64,000 bases of DNA from Stichopus chloronotus (taxonomy: Eukaryota > Echinodermata > Holothuroidea > Aspidochirotida > Stichopodidae), in the NCBI GenBank assembly GCA_021234535.1, contig CM037842.1, positions 5,483,315 to 5,547,314 on the forward strand, read 5' to 3'. Shown one piece after another: positions 63,954 to 64,000 of the stretch. The position numbers were made by a program, and so were the translations under genes. The notes under the pieces are model-generated. The model was not told where the DNA came from. It ran no database searches and was given only the letters and a program-made list of their open reading frames with translations. The first letter of the stretch is position 1. Each line of letters begins with the position of its first letter.

Positions 63954-64000
63954 TTAAGGCGCGTTCACACTACAACGTTATCGGCTCGGATAACGATCCG
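63954..64000 (+). mobile_element. Possible left end of a TTAA-type element cut by the window edge
   Basis: TTAA followed by GGCGCGTTCACACTACAACG looks like the end of a repetitive DNA transposon or MITE. Only 47 bases are visible. Confidence 0.3.

Overview
This is AT-rich animal nuclear DNA with long intergenic stretches, small exons separated by GT-AG introns, microsatellites and several layers of decayed DNA transposons. I see no rRNA, tRNA, CRISPR or operon structure. The protein families suggest a marine invertebrate: secreted C-type lectin-like proteins, a hemopexin-repeat protein and a transposon-type protein common in marine invertebrate genomes. An echinoderm or similar deuterostome is plausible but not proven.

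Layout. From 1 to 28.3 kb there is mobile-element and repeat DNA. A composite element at 1.4-7.7 kb has ~820 bp direct repeats outside, inverted arrays of a ~145 bp repeat inside, and a broken transposon-type ORF interrupted by a TTAA-flanked MITE. A ~900 bp duplicated segment lies at 10.3-18.6 kb; its second copy is split by a 6.3 kb element with CACTG ends, and that element carries its own hAT-type MITE. Three TGACGTCA palindromes sit in a ~90 bp tandem repeat at 18.9-19.15 kb, and an ATC-rich satellite lies at 20.8-21.8 kb. From 28.3 to 45.5 kb three tandem minus-strand lectin genes each have six exons (242, 241 and 245 aa in my models). A plus-strand hemopexin pseudogene lies at 48.0-48.5 kb and an intact six-exon hemopexin gene (305 aa) at 53.3-57.9 kb. 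A long Ser/Gly/Asp-rich minus-strand exon lies at 61.4-62.2 kb.

Main result. The lectin genes and the hemopexin gene share the same 5' half: a signal-peptide exon, a short linker exon, and a 153-159 bp exon encoding a ~51-53 residue module with Cys-x17-Cys and a C-terminal TLL-type core. All these exons are bounded by phase 1 introns. After this module the lectins add a Ser/Thr linker and a two-exon C-type lectin domain, while the hemopexin gene adds a complete four-repeat propeller. I do not recognise the module. It looks like a shuffled, possibly undescribed extracellular domain linking two families that sit next to each other and are divergently transcribed. Lectin 1 has a QPD motif where lectins 2 and 3 have EPN, and none of the three has a standard WND motif. 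Ligands and biological role are not shown by the sequence; secretion and a role in recognition or immunity are inference.
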